44,633 bases of DNA from Candidatus Acetothermia bacterium (GTDB lineage: Bacteria > Bipolaricaulota > Bipolaricaulia > RBG-16-55-9 > JANLFV01). Positions 32,193-41,015 of this stretch are shown here, piece by piece. Location of the stretch: positions 1 through 44,633 of the forward strand of contig JANLFV010000013.1 in the NCBI GenBank assembly GCA_024653345.1. Direction: 5' to 3'. A model generated the notes under the pieces. The model had not been told where the DNA came from, did no database searches, and worked only from the letters and a program-made list of their open reading frames with translations. Each line of letters starts with the position of its first letter. The stretch's first letter is position 1. A program made the translations under genes and the position numbers.

Positions 32193-33515
32193 TTACCTCC
32201 CTGTGGAAGTTTCGGTCCCCAAGATATCAGCTGGGCTCTCACTTGTCAAGCGCTCCTTGTAGGTGAACTCCAGGTCGCCCAACCTGATCAGAGCGCCGCC
32301 TTGCAGGCCGTGCTGGCGGAGTTCGCGGATCACGCCCAGCCGCTCGAGCTGCTCCAAGAGGTAATCCAGTCCCGTCCAGTCCTTGATGATCAGCCGGGCG
32401 AGCCGCCGCACTTGCTCCCCGCTCACGGTGAAACTGTCCCCATCACGGGAGATCAGCAACTCCGGCTCGGCGGGAAGGCGGTAGACCCGTCGCCGCGGAG
32501 TGACTCGCGGCTGGCAGGGCTTCAGCTCCGCCAGCCTCTCGGAGCAGAGCTGGAGTAGCTCGCGCAGGCCCTGGCCGGTGAGGGCCGAGACCGGGTGCAT
32601 CTCGATCCCCTGCGCAGCGAAGCGTTCCACGACCTCCCTAACTCCCTCAGCGCTCAGCAGGTCGGCCTTGTTCCCGGCGACGACCTGGGGCCGCTCCGCC
32701 AGCGTTGGGGAGAAGGCCCGCAGTTCCTCGTTGACCTTGTGATAATCCTCGAGCGGATCGCGCCCCTCGCTTCCGGAGATGTCCACAAGATGCAACAGGA
32801 GCCTTGACCGCTCCACATGGCGGAGGAAGCGGTCGCCGAGCCCCCGCCCCGCGTGAGCCCCCTCGATCAGCCCGGGGATGTCCACGAGGGTGAACGGAGC
32901 TCGCTCGTCGAGCTGGACGACGCCGAGGCAGGGCTCGAGTGTGGTGAACGGATAGGGGGCTATTTTCGGGCGGGCGGCCGAGGCGGCGGAGATGAGCGTC
33001 GATTTCCCTGCATTGGGATAGCCGACGATCCCCACATCCGCGAGGAGCTGCAATTCCAGCTTGAGCCAGCGGCCTTCGCCCGGTGCCCCCCTCTCTGAGA
33101 ACCGCGGGGCCTGCCGCGTGGGGGTCGCAAAGTAGGCGTTCCCCCGCCCGCCCTCTCCGCCTCTGGCGGCGAGGAACTCCTCTCCCTCGGTCACAAGGTC
33201 AGCCAGCACCTCAGCAGTCTCAGCGTCCTTGATCACTGTCCCCAGAGGGACATCGATGATCAGTGGCCTCCCATCGCGACCGGTCTGGCGGTTCGGCCCT
33301 CCTGCCGCTCCGTCCTCGGCGCGGAAGTGGACCCGGTGCTTGAACTGCTGAAGGGTGTTCAGGGTCGCCGTCGCGCGGAGGAGGACCGCGCCGCCCCTCC
33401 CGCCGTCGCCCCCGTCCGGTCCGCCCTTGGGGTGCCGCCTGGTCCGATGGAAGCTGATCGCCCCGTCGCCACCCTTGCCCGACTCGACATAGATCTTAGC
33501 CTCGTCGATGAACAT
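32193..33515 (-). CDS. obg: GTPase Obg/CgtA
   Basis: The 440-residue protein has the glycine-rich OBG fold (VESGKGGDGAISFHR), the G domain (GYPNAGKST, DIPGLIEGAH, NKADL) and a C-terminal OCT domain (about 345-425). It is a ribosome-associated GTPase acting in 50S assembly and stress. ATG 33515 lacks a good GGAGG. Its gene follows rpmA, and its end carries the infC ribosome site. Confidence 0.95.
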   Translation of the reverse strand: MFIDEAKIYVESGKGGDGAISFHRTRRHPKGGPDGGDGGRGGAVLLRATATLNTLQQFKHRVHFRAEDGAAGGPNRQTGRDGRPLIIDVPLGTVIKDAETAEVLADLVTEGEEFLAARGGEGGRGNAYFATPTRQAPRFSERGAPGEGRWLKLELQLLADVGIVGYPNAGKSTLISAASAARPKIAPYPFTTLEPCLGVVQLDERAPFTLVDIPGLIEGAHAGRGLGDRFLRHVERSRLLLHLVDISGSEGRDPLEDYHKVNEELRAFSPTLAERPQVVAGNKADLLSAEGVREVVERFAAQGIEMHPVSALTGQGLRELLQLCSERLAELKPCQPRVTPRRRVYRLPAEPELLISRDGDSFTVSGEQVRRLARLIIKDWTGLDYLLEQLERLGVIRELRQHGLQGGALIRLGDLEFTYKERLTSESPADILGTETSTGR

Positions 33516-33560
33516 CTCTTGAAGAGCGGAAGGCGCAGGGGCGGTTCACCTGGTCTGGCA

Positions 33561-33803
33561 CTACCTTGTGGCCGAGACGCTGACGGAGTGTCCGCGGAAA
33601 TGGACGTAGCCCTCCTCGAGGGCGAAAAGGGTGTAGTCCCGGCCCATCCCCACGCCCGGCCCGGGATGGAAGGTGGCCCCGCGCTGGCGGACGATGATCT
33701 GTCCCGGCCGGACCCACTCCCCGCCATACTCCTTCATCCCCAGGCGCTTCCCGACCGAATCGCGCCCGTTCCTCGATGAGCCGCTACTCGACTTGTGTGC
33801 CAT
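33561..33803 (-). CDS. rpmA: 50S ribosomal protein L27, no N-terminal extension
   Basis: ATG 33803 gives 80 residues starting [20 protein letters not shown], the mature L27 N-terminus found in E. coli-type proteins. The GTG at 33831-33833 would add ten residues but has no ribosome site at proper distance and does not resemble the cleavable LNLQFF-type leader of Bacillota. L27 reaches the peptidyl-transferase centre with its N-terminus. It lies directly after the prp gene, whose usual job is to cleave that leader. Confidence 0.95.
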   Translation of the reverse strand: MAHKSSSGSSRNGRDSVGKRLGMKEYGGEWVRPGQIIVRQRGATFHPGPGVGMGRDYTLFALEEGYVHFRGHSVSVSATR

Positions 33804-33813
33804 CGCACCCCCC

Positions 33814-34143
33814 TCAAACCTTGACCCCGGCACCGACGTCGCGGATCTCCAGTGACTCGGGATACTCCCGCTCCAGCGCCCGCAGGCCGAGGACCATCGT
33901 CTCGAGGATCGCGTCGATCTCCCGGTTCAGGAAGCTCTCCCTCTCCAGCCTGCACTGGAGCCAGCCCCCCTCCTCCTTCACCTCCGGCTCCAGCTTCAGA
34001 TAATCTTCTAGGCCGATGATAGCTGTCTGGACCAGCGCCTCCACGCTCACCTGCAGGGGATGCTGGGGCGCGAAGACGCCCTTCCGGCTACGGAACTCGC
34101 AGATCTTCCCCGAGCTGTCGCGATAGACCTCGACGGCAATCAT
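33814..34143 (-). CDS. Prp-like protein (YsxB family) lacking the catalytic His and Cys
   Basis: The 109-residue product sits between rplU and rpmA, the standard location of the L27-processing cysteine protease Prp. The N-terminus aligns with the family ([16 protein letters not shown]; Bacillus has a GRICSF at this place). The two motifs that hold the catalytic dyad, GHA and DIVCAxxS, read RKGVFA and PLQVSVEA here: neither the His nor the Cys is present. The rest of the fold ([15 protein letters not shown]) is kept. It overlaps rplU by four bases. It is probably a pseudoenzyme kept for structural or regulatory reasons, which agrees with L27 having no leader. Confidence 0.8.
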   Translation of the reverse strand: MIAVEVYRDSSGKICEFRSRKGVFAPQHPLQVSVEALVQTAIIGLEDYLKLEPEVKEEGGWLQCRLERESFLNREIDAILETMVLGLRALEREYPESLEIRDVGAGVKV

Positions 34144-34454
34144 CCTTGGATCTCCTCAATCTTGGCCCTCATGTAATGCTGCCGGTGGCCGACCTTCCGC
34201 CGATAGCGGGTCTTCGACTTGTAGGTGAAGACCGGCAGCTTCTCTCCTCTCACCTCTTCGATGATCCTCCCGACCACCTCTGCCCCTTCAACATAGGGCT
34301 GGCCGATCTTGGTCTTCCCCTCAGTGCTGAGCAGCAGGACCTTCTCGAAGCGGACGGTCGCGCCGGGCGAGGCCTGGGGGAGCCGCTCGATGAGCAACTC
34401 CTCGCCCTGCTCGATGAGATACTGTTTCCCTCCGGTCTCGACTACCGCGTACAT
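34140..34454 (-). CDS. rplU: 50S ribosomal protein L21
   Basis: ATG 34454 has GGAGG five bases upstream, giving 104 residues. The start at 34478 would add MLMAEEGG, which encodes that ribosome site. Signatures are YAVVETGGKQYLIEQGEEL, VVGRIIEEVRGEKLPVFTY and KTRYRRKVGHRQHY. It is first gene of the L21-Prp-L27 group, about 90 bases after metG. Confidence 0.95.
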   Translation of the reverse strand: MYAVVETGGKQYLIEQGEELLIERLPQASPGATVRFEKVLLLSTEGKTKIGQPYVEGAEVVGRIIEEVRGEKLPVFTYKSKTRYRRKVGHRQHYMRAKIEEIQG

Positions 34455-34541
34455 CCCGCCCTCCTCGGCCATGAGCAAATTCTACCGAAGGTCCTCGCCC
34501 TCTGCAAGAACCGCGGCCTCCTCAGCCGGCGGCAGCGGAGT

Positions 34542-36179
34542 CTAGCGCGAGCTTCCATCCCCCTTCAGCGCGGCATACCGTCGCTCGATCTCCTCGACCT
34601 TGATCTTCTGCAGGAGCGGCACGGCCCTTTCCACGCGAAACTCCGGGGTGACTCGCGCGATGTCGGCGAAGGTCGGCCGCTCGAGGTTCAGCATCCGATA
34701 GACGGCCTTGGAGAAGGAGGGGACGAACGGCTCGAGGAGGATCCCCAGGGCCTTGACGAGCTGGAGCCCGCTCGCGAGCACCCCCGGCCGCTCGCCCTCC
34801 CAGGGCCGCTCCTCCTGGAAGTAGCGATTCCCGAAGAGGGCCAGCTCCGTGATCCGCCGGAGCGCACCGGCTAGCGCGCCCCCCTCGATCTCCCTCTCCA
34901 CCTCGCGTTTCGTCCTCTCGATCTCCTCCAGGACCCGGCCCTCCACGGTCGCCTCGACCCGCCCGTCGTAGAGCCGGTTGGCTAGGGCGATGACCCGATT
35001 GACCAGGTTGCTGATGTTGCCGATGAAGACACCATTCACTGCCTTCTCCAGCTCCTCCCAGGAGAAGTCCACATCCTTCTTCTCCGGACGGGCATAGAGG
35101 AGGTAGAAGCGCCAGAGGATCGGGTCGAGGAGCTTGAGGGCCTCGTCGCAGTAGATCCCAACTCCGCGGGTCTTGGAGAACTGGGCCCCGCCGATCCAGT
35201 TGAGGAACTCCGTGGCCGAGATCTGGTCCGGGAGATGGTAGCCCTCGCGCGAGGCGAGGAGCTGGGCGGGGAAGAAGATGGTGTGGAAGGGGATGTTGTC
35301 CTTTCCTTGGGTGTAGATGTGCTTGGCTTCGTCGGTGAGCCAGAACTCCTTCCAGCCCTCGGGATCGGCCCGATCGGCGAAGGATTGGATGGTAGCGGAG
35401 ACATAGCCGAGGGCGTTCTCCGCCCAGACATAGAAGACCTTCCCCGCCGCGCCGGCGAACGGCGCGGGAATCCCCCACTCCAGGTCGCGGGTGACGGCTC
35501 TCGGCCTCAGGCCCTGGGCGAGGAGCCCTTCCGTGAACCGCTGGACATTCTCGCCGAAGGCGCGTGAGGTGAGGAAGGCCCTTAGCTCCGGCTCGAGCTT
35601 CGGCAGGTCGAGATACCAGTTGCGCGTCCGCTTGAAGATGATCTCATCTTTCCCGCAGATCCGGCATTTCGGCTGGAGCAACTCCTCCGGCTCGAGGAGC
35701 GCGCCGCAGTCGTCGCACTGGTTCCCGTAGGCATTGGGCGAGCCGCAGCGCGGGCAGGTCCCCTGGATGAACCGGTCGGCAAGGAATTTCTGGCAGCTTG
35801 CGCAGTAGGCCCGCTCCTCGTCCCGGGGGAAGATGTAGCCGTTGGCCTCCATCTTCAAGTAGATCTCCTGGATGAAGCGATAGTGTGTGGGATGCTCTGT
35901 GGTGGTGTAGAACATGTCGATCTCGAAGGCCTTGAGGATCTCGAGTATCTGCTGGTGGACGGTGGTGGCGAGCTCTCGGGGGCTGATCCTCCGCTTGAAG
36001 GCCTCATACTCGATGTGCGTCCCGTGGGTATCTGAGCCGCTCACATGGAGGGCCTCATACCCCTTCAGCCGATAGTAGCGGAGGAAGACATCCCCGGAGA
36101 GGAGGGAGCCGATGAGGTTCCCCAGATGGGGGACGTTCGAGGCGTAGGGCCAAGCGCTGCAGACCAAGATCTTCTCCAC
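34542..36179 (-). CDS. metG: Methionyl-tRNA synthetase, short form
   Basis: The 545-residue product starts at GTG 36179 (GAGGTGA upstream). The HIGH-type motif is HLGN at 18-21, and the KMSKS equivalent is FSKTRG. The insertion carries four Cys pairs, C126/C129, C142/C145, C155/C158 and C172/C175, enough for two zinc knuckles as in the MetRS type with a double knuckle. The C-terminal EMAP-like tRNA-binding domain is absent, so the enzyme stops after the anticodon-binding helical bundle. It charges initiator and elongator tRNA-Met. Placement ahead of rplU makes a translation operon. Confidence 0.95.
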   Translation of the reverse strand: MEKILVCSAWPYASNVPHLGNLIGSLLSGDVFLRYYRLKGYEALHVSGSDTHGTHIEYEAFKRRISPRELATTVHQQILEILKAFEIDMFYTTTEHPTHYRFIQEIYLKMEANGYIFPRDEERAYCASCQKFLADRFIQGTCPRCGSPNAYGNQCDDCGALLEPEELLQPKCRICGKDEIIFKRTRNWYLDLPKLEPELRAFLTSRAFGENVQRFTEGLLAQGLRPRAVTRDLEWGIPAPFAGAAGKVFYVWAENALGYVSATIQSFADRADPEGWKEFWLTDEAKHIYTQGKDNIPFHTIFFPAQLLASREGYHLPDQISATEFLNWIGGAQFSKTRGVGIYCDEALKLLDPILWRFYLLYARPEKKDVDFSWEELEKAVNGVFIGNISNLVNRVIALANRLYDGRVEATVEGRVLEEIERTKREVEREIEGGALAGALRRITELALFGNRYFQEERPWEGERPGVLASGLQLVKALGILLEPFVPSFSKAVYRMLNLERPTFADIARVTPEFRVERAVPLLQKIKVEEIERRYAALKGDGSSR

Positions 36180-36200
36180 TTACCGCTCACCTCGCCGGGG

Positions 36201-36229
36201 ACTATAGCAGAAAGCGCGAGCAGGGGCAA
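36201..36229 (-). promoter_or_regulatory. metG operon promoter
   Basis: Minus strand TTGCCC (36229-36224), spacer 17, TATAGT (36206-36201) with TGC extension. Both hexamers and the spacing are identical to the glnA promoter. The leader is about 15 bases. Confidence 0.6.
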
Positions 36230-36328
36230 ACATCCCCGGCTCCGGTAACGGAAGTCCGCGGCTCGGCTGGCAGCGCTCCTTCGCCGAGGGAAGGACAAGG
36301 AGTAGAGAGTGAGGGAGAGGAGGAGCGG

Positions 36329-36811
36329 ATGAGAAGGATAACCGCGGTAGCCCTGATCTTCACGCTTTTCCCGAGCCTGGTCGCCCCCCTGGCGGGGGCG
36401 GCGGGGCTGGGGGTGGGGATGAAGGCGACGCTCTTTCCCTGGCGCGAGTTCGGCCTGGAGAGCGCCTTCGTTCATCTGCGGATGAGCGACTTCCTCGGTG
36501 TGGAGGGGCTGACGGCGATCCTCGAAGGAGGCCTCGGTCTGGACTTGAGGACGGTCAGTCTGGACACCAAGTTGCTCCTGACCAGATTCGCTCTGGACAG
36601 TGGGGCCATCACCCCCTTCACCGGGGGAGGGCTCTCTCTAGGGCTGGAGCTGGCCGAGGGGGCGCTCCGCCTCATCCCCATCCCCGAGGGGCTAGCCGGA
36701 GTTGAATACTCCCTCCCACCGCTCCTCCTCCTCGGCGAGATAAGGGTTCAGAGCCAAGTGGAAGGCCGCGGAGGGATGGTGATCCTCCTCGGCGTGGCCG
36801 TGGAGTTCTAA
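36329..36811 (+). CDS. Small exported protein, probable outer-membrane type
   Basis: ATG 36329 follows GGAGAGGAGG and gives 160 residues. A signal peptide (AVALIFTLFPSLVAPLAGAA) is followed by alternating hydrophobic/polar strands (LDLRTVSLDTKLLLTRFAL, GGGLSLGLELAEGALRL) and ends GVAVEF. A terminal Phe after a beta-strand is the sorting mark of proteins inserted by the BAM complex. Eight or so strands would fit the length. No family is recognised. It lies divergent from metG and is followed by a hairpin at 36837. Confidence 0.65.
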   Translation: MRRITAVALIFTLFPSLVAPLAGAAGLGVGMKATLFPWREFGLESAFVHLRMSDFLGVEGLTAILEGGLGLDLRTVSLDTKLLLTRFALDSGAITPFTGGGLSLGLELAEGALRLIPIPEGLAGVEYSLPPLLLLGEIRVQSQVEGRGGMVILLGVAVEF

Positions 36812-36836
36812 GGAAAGACGCTCCCTCATTCCCAGT

Positions 36837-36868
36837 GGGGGCCGCGCCTCAGCCCAAGGCCGGCCCCC
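36837..36868 (+). terminator. Terminator after the small outer-membrane-type gene
   Basis: GGGGGCCG (36837-36844) pairs with CGGCCCCC (36861-36868), followed by TTCCTCTTT. Confidence 0.5.
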
Positions 36869-36891
36869 TTCCTCTTTCCGCTCGGCCGTAA

Positions 36892-36897
36892 TATAAT
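36892..36897 (+). promoter_or_regulatory. -10 box of hutU
   Basis: Exact TATAAT 17 bases before the ATG at 36915. Predicted start near 36904 coincides with the GGAGG, so the leader is about 11 bases. No good -35 is seen. Confidence 0.5.
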
Positions 36898-36914
36898 CCG
36901 TCCGGAGGGTAAAG

Positions 36915-38582
36915 ATGAAGAGCACCGTTGAGCTGAAGGAGGTCCGCGCCCCGCGGGGGACGAGGCTCCAGTGCAAGGGCTGGTTGCAAGAGGCGGCCCT
37001 GAGGATGCTGATGAACAACCTCGACCCCGAGGTAGCCGGCGATCCGGCGAACTTGATCGTCTACGGCGGGACGGGGAAGGCCGCCCGCTCCTGGGAGGAC
37101 TTCTTTGCGATCGTCGAGACACTGAAGGAATTGGAGAATGATGAGACCCTGGTCGTCCAATCTGGGAGGCCGGTAGCCGTCTTCAAGACCCATGAGGATG
37201 CCCCGCGGGTCCTGATCGCCAACGCCCTCCTGGTCCCGGACTGGGCCACCTGGGAGAAGTTCCGGGAGCTGGAGCGGCTCGGGCTGACGATGTTTGGCCA
37301 GATGACCGCTGGCTCATGGATCTACATCGGGACTCAGGGGATCCTGCAGGGGACCTACGAGACCTTAGCCGAGCTGGCGAGGCAGCACTTCGCCGGCTCA
37401 CTGCGGGGGAAGTTCGTCCTCACCGCCGGTTTGGGGGAGATGGGCGGGGCTCAGCCGCTGGCCATCACCATGAACGAGGGGGTCGGGCTGATCGTGGAGA
37501 TCAACCCCGCCAAGATCGAGCGGCGGATTAGGACCGGCTATCTCGACCGGTGGACCGATGATCTAGATGAGGCCCTGGAGCTTGTCCTCCGGCACAAGGA
37601 GAGGAAAGAGCCCCTCTCCGTCGGCCTCTTGGGGAACGCGGCTGATGTCTACCCCGAGCTGGTCCGGCGGGGGATCGTCCCGGATGTGGTGACCGACCAG
37701 ACCGCGGCCCATGACGAGCTGAACGGCTATGTCCCTGGAGGGATGAGCTACCAGGAGGCCCTCGAGCTGCGGGAGAGCGATCCCGACTGCTACATCCGCT
37801 TGTCCTACGAGTCGATGGTCCGCCATGTCCGGGCGATGATCGAGTTCAAGCGGCGAGGGGCAGTGGTCTTCGACTACGGGAACAACATCCGCGGCCAGGC
37901 GGAGAAGGGCGGGTTAAGAGGGGCTCTCAGCGCCTTCCCAGGGTTCGTCCCGGCCTTCATCCGGCCGATGTTCTGCGAGGGGAAGGGGCCGTTCAGGTGG
38001 GCGGCCCTCTCCGGCGATCCACAGGACATTTACAGGACCGATCAAGCGATCCTCGAGCTCTTCCCCGAGGATGAGGCCCTCCAGCGGTGGATCAGGCTGG
38101 CCGAGGAGAAGGTGAAGTTCCAGGGGCTCCCGGCCCGGATCTGCTGGCTGGGATATGGCGAGCGGGCCAAGGCTGGCCTAGCCTTCAACGAGCTGGTGAG
38201 GTCCGGGGAGGTGAAGGCGCCGATCGTGATCGGCCGGGACCACCTCGATGCGGGGAGCGTGGCCTCGCCCTACCGCGAGACCGAGGGGATGCTTGACGGC
38301 TCGGACGCGATCGCGGACTGGCCGATCCTCAATGCCCTGCTGAACGCCGTGGCCGGCGCGACCTGGGTGGCGGTCCACCACGGCGGCGGGGTAGGGATCG
38401 GGAAGTCGATCCACGCGGGGATGGTGATCGTGGCCGATGGGACAAAAGAGGCGGCGCGCCGGCTCGAGCGGGTCCTGACGGTCGACCCCGGCTTGGGCGT
38501 AGTGCGGCACGCCGACGCTGGCTACGAGAAGGCGATCCGCATAGCCCGTGAGCGGGGGCTCAAGCTGCCGAGGCTGCGATGA
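36915..38582 (+). CDS. hutU: Urocanate hydratase
   Basis: The 555-residue protein has normal urocanase length and motifs: [34 protein letters not shown], the NAD-site [12 protein letters not shown], and [18 protein letters not shown] near 440. It contains tightly bound NAD+ and converts urocanate to imidazolonepropionate, step two of histidine degradation. The other hut genes (hutH, hutI, hutG or F) are absent from the window, so this is an orphan locus. Its stop overlaps the start of an outer-membrane-type gene by four bases (ATGA), an unexpected pairing. Confidence 0.95.
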   Translation: MKSTVELKEVRAPRGTRLQCKGWLQEAALRMLMNNLDPEVAGDPANLIVYGGTGKAARSWEDFFAIVETLKELENDETLVVQSGRPVAVFKTHEDAPRVLIANALLVPDWATWEKFRELERLGLTMFGQMTAGSWIYIGTQGILQGTYETLAELARQHFAGSLRGKFVLTAGLGEMGGAQPLAITMNEGVGLIVEINPAKIERRIRTGYLDRWTDDLDEALELVLRHKERKEPLSVGLLGNAADVYPELVRRGIVPDVVTDQTAAHDELNGYVPGGMSYQEALELRESDPDCYIRLSYESMVRHVRAMIEFKRRGAVVFDYGNNIRGQAEKGGLRGALSAFPGFVPAFIRPMFCEGKGPFRWAALSGDPQDIYRTDQAILELFPEDEALQRWIRLAEEKVKFQGLPARICWLGYGERAKAGLAFNELVRSGEVKAPIVIGRDHLDAGSVASPYRETEGMLDGSDAIADWPILNALLNAVAGATWVAVHHGGGVGIGKSIHAGMVIVADGTKEAARRLERVLTVDPGLGVVRHADAGYEKAIRIARERGLKLPRLR

Positions 38583-39847
38583 TCGCGATGAGGCGGTCGC
38601 TCATCTTGCCGTTGCTAGTGCTGTTGGCCTTCGCCCGGCTCGGCCCGGCCCTGGCGGCGGAGGGCCCTCAAGCTGTGCTCACCAGCCCCCCAACGGAAAC
38701 TGGGCTCTCGATCAAGGTCTGGCTGGAGAAGCGAGCCTACGAGGTGGGCGAGAGGTTGGAAGTCCACTTCATCATCAGCCACGACTGCTATGTCTACATC
38801 TACGACATCTCCTCTGAAGGTAAGGTAACCCTCCTCTTCCCCAACGCCTTCCAGCCCGATAACTTCCTCCAGGCCGGGCAATACACCATCCCTGACGAGC
38901 GCTACAGCTTGGTCGTCGAGGGTAAGCCGGGGCTGGAGTATCTCCAGGCGATCGCTAGCACTAGGCCGATCGCTCCGCTCACCTTCCCTTCGAGCGCCTA
39001 TGGGGAGGCCCCCTTCCCCGAGGTCGCGGTGGAAGCCGGCCCTCAGGGGTTGAAGGCCGAGATAGAAGGACTCCCGCCCGAGGAGTGGGCGGCTGACTGG
39101 ACGAGCTTCTACCTCCTCGAGCCGGGACGGGCCTGGCTCATCGTCACCTCCGAGCCGAGCGGGGCCGAGGTCTATCTTAACGGGCGGCTGGCTGGCTCGA
39201 CCCCTCTGGCATTGAGCACCGAGCCCGGCTATGTGCGACTCCTCCTCAAGAAGGAGGGCTTTGCCACCTGGTCCGAGCGGCTTCATCTCGCGCGGAACGG
39301 GATCAAGGAGATCAACGCTCAGCTGAGCGAGGCCCCTCAGCTCCCCCCACAGGCCGCCGGGCCCTCTCTCCTCGAGTCCGTCTCACTTCCGGGCCTCGGG
39401 CTGAGCTTGGGGCTCGACTGGGAGAGCCTGGGGCTGGCGGTCGAGCTGCTCCCGCCGCTCTGGCTCGGGGTCGCCTCCCGGTTCACCGCCGAGCGGGTCC
39501 CGGACTACTACGAGGTTCCTCCGCCCGAGCAGCCCTGGCCGGGCGAGCGGGTCTACAACTCCGGCTCGGAGATGGAGGTCTACCTGAGGCTTGACCTGCC
39601 GTTGCGGGAGCGGCTGGCCTTGACCGTCGGCGGGGGCTTCGCGGTCCAAGAGAAGCTCCATCTTGCTGCCCCAACCGCGGGCGGCCTTCTGGCCCAGGAT
39701 GTCACGATCAAGCCGAACGGCTATCGGACGGCAGAGAACTACCTCACACTCCTCGTGGGCCTGATCTTCAGGGCCGAGCCGTTCTCCTGGGAGCTCGGCT
39801 TTCACAATCGCCGCGGCTGGCTCATCGGGTTAGAGATTGAGTTCTAG
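38579..39847 (+). CDS. Exported DUF4384/PEGA protein with outer-membrane-type C-terminus
   Basis: The 422-residue product has a signal peptide ([19 protein letters not shown]). A DUF4384-like domain follows at about 40-120 ([34 protein letters not shown]). A PEGA domain lies at about 190-245 ([21 protein letters not shown], cited in part: [20 protein letters not shown]). The last about 150 residues are strand-rich and end [10 protein letters not shown], with terminal Phe. This suggests a cell-envelope protein with periplasmic ligand or glycan-binding modules and a small barrel. It shares its final stop bases with the convergent M24 peptidase gene (CTAG) and is coupled to hutU upstream. Confidence 0.8.
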   Translation: MIAMRRSLILPLLVLLAFARLGPALAAEGPQAVLTSPPTETGLSIKVWLEKRAYEVGERLEVHFIISHDCYVYIYDISSEGKVTLLFPNAFQPDNFLQAGQYTIPDERYSLVVEGKPGLEYLQAIASTRPIAPLTFPSSAYGEAPFPEVAVEAGPQGLKAEIEGLPPEEWAADWTSFYLLEPGRAWLIVTSEPSGAEVYLNGRLAGSTPLALSTEPGYVRLLLKKEGFATWSERLHLARNGIKEINAQLSEAPQLPPQAAGPSLLESVSLPGLGLSLGLDWESLGLAVELLPPLWLGVASRFTAERVPDYYEVPPPEQPWPGERVYNSGSEMEVYLRLDLPLRERLALTVGGGFAVQEKLHLAAPTAGGLLAQDVTIKPNGYRTAENYLTLLVGLIFRAEPFSWELGFHNRRGWLIGLEIEF

Positions 39848-40944
39848 ACCGACCTTAGGTCCTTAGGTGCCTTGCTGAGGACCTCCAGGCCGCCGTCGCT
39901 GACGACCGTCAGGTCCTCGATCCGGACTCCGAACTCTCCGACGAGGTAAATCCCAGGCTCGACGGTCACGACCATCCCCGGCTCGAGGATATCCTTCTTA
40001 GGATCGGCGAGGGGCGAGAGCCGCGGCCCCTCATGGACCGCCAGTCCGACGCCATGCCCCAAGCCGTGGCCGAACTTATCTCCGAAGCCCGCTCCCTGGA
40101 TCACCTCTCGCGCTAGGCGGTCCGCCTCAATCCCGTCCATCCCAGCCTTGATCCCGCTGAGCGCGGCCTGTTGGGCCCGTAGCACTATTTCGTAGACCTC
40201 CTTCTGCCTCTTGGTCGGCTTCCCCAGCGCGATCATCCTGGTGAGGTCGGCGCAGTAGCCGCCGGATCTCGCGCCCATGTCGAGCAGGAGGAGCTCCCCT
40301 CGCCTGAGCCTTCGCTCGCCCGGCAATGCATGGGGCAGGGCGCTATTGCTCCCCGTGGCGATGATCGAGGGGAAGGCCAGCCCCTGGGAGGAGCCGTGCT
40401 CCCGCATGAACTTCTCCAGTTCCCAGGCCACCTCGAGCTCGGTCATCCCCGGCCTGACGAACTCCAGGGCATGCGCGAAGGCCCGATCGGTCAGTGCGGC
40501 CGCCTCCCTTATCTGCTCGATCTCCTCCTCATCCTTTCTCAGCCGGAGGCGCTCGACCGGCCCCTCGAGGGGGACGAGCTCGACCTCAGGGGCCTTCTCC
40601 TTGAGAAGGTTGAAGTCGAAGAGGCTGATGGTCCGGGAGTTCAGCCCGAGCCGCTTTAGCCCCAGAGCCTTCAACTCCTCTGCGAGCCGCTCGGCCCAGT
40701 TCCCTTTGATCTCGCGAACCTCGACCTGGGGCGCCTCGGCCTTGGCCCGCTCGGTGTAACGCGAATCCGTAAGCAGGAGCTGCTCGGCCTGGGTGAGGAC
40801 CAAGAGCCCGAAGGTCCCGGAGAAGCCGGTGAGGTAGACAAGATTGAGGCTATCCGAGCTCTCGAGGTTGATGATCGCAAACGCATCGAGCCCCTCGGCC
40901 TCGAGCTGCCGGCGGAGAGCGGCTCGCCGCGCGTGAAAGTCCAT
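39844..40944 (-). CDS. Xaa-Pro aminopeptidase/dipeptidase (M24B)
   Basis: ATG 40944 has GGAGG eight bases upstream and gives 366 residues; the GTG at 40953 overlaps that ribosome site. A creatinase-like N-domain (1-125) is followed by the pita-bread domain with metal ligands in order: two Asp (LLLDMGARSGGYCADLTRMI), His (HGLGHGVGLAVHEGPRL), Glu (VTVEPGIYL) and Glu (GVRIEDLTVV). It removes residues N-terminal to proline in the cytosol. The gene stands alone, convergent with the DUF4384 gene. Confidence 0.93.
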   Translation of the reverse strand: MDFHARRAALRRQLEAEGLDAFAIINLESSDSLNLVYLTGFSGTFGLLVLTQAEQLLLTDSRYTERAKAEAPQVEVREIKGNWAERLAEELKALGLKRLGLNSRTISLFDFNLLKEKAPEVELVPLEGPVERLRLRKDEEEIEQIREAAALTDRAFAHALEFVRPGMTELEVAWELEKFMREHGSSQGLAFPSIIATGSNSALPHALPGERRLRRGELLLLDMGARSGGYCADLTRMIALGKPTKRQKEVYEIVLRAQQAALSGIKAGMDGIEADRLAREVIQGAGFGDKFGHGLGHGVGLAVHEGPRLSPLADPKKDILEPGMVVTVEPGIYLVGEFGVRIEDLTVVSDGGLEVLSKAPKDLRSV

Positions 40945-40999
40945 CTCCTTCACCTCCTAGAAGGCGATGGTAGCGCTGCTCGCTCGGGCGAGTCAAATC

Positions 41000-41005
41000 G
41001 CTATA
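41000..41005 (+). promoter_or_regulatory. -10 box of the TIM-barrel gene
   Basis: Exact TATAAT ten bases before the ATG at 41016, with no ribosome site between. The mRNA should have a leader of about four bases. Confidence 0.5.
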
Positions 41006-41015
41006 ATCTAGGACC

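Noticed and set aside
33804-33833. Ten-residue L27 leader from GTG 33833 as Prp substrate
   Set aside because: There is no ribosome site at proper distance and no similarity to the LNLQFF-type cleavage motif.
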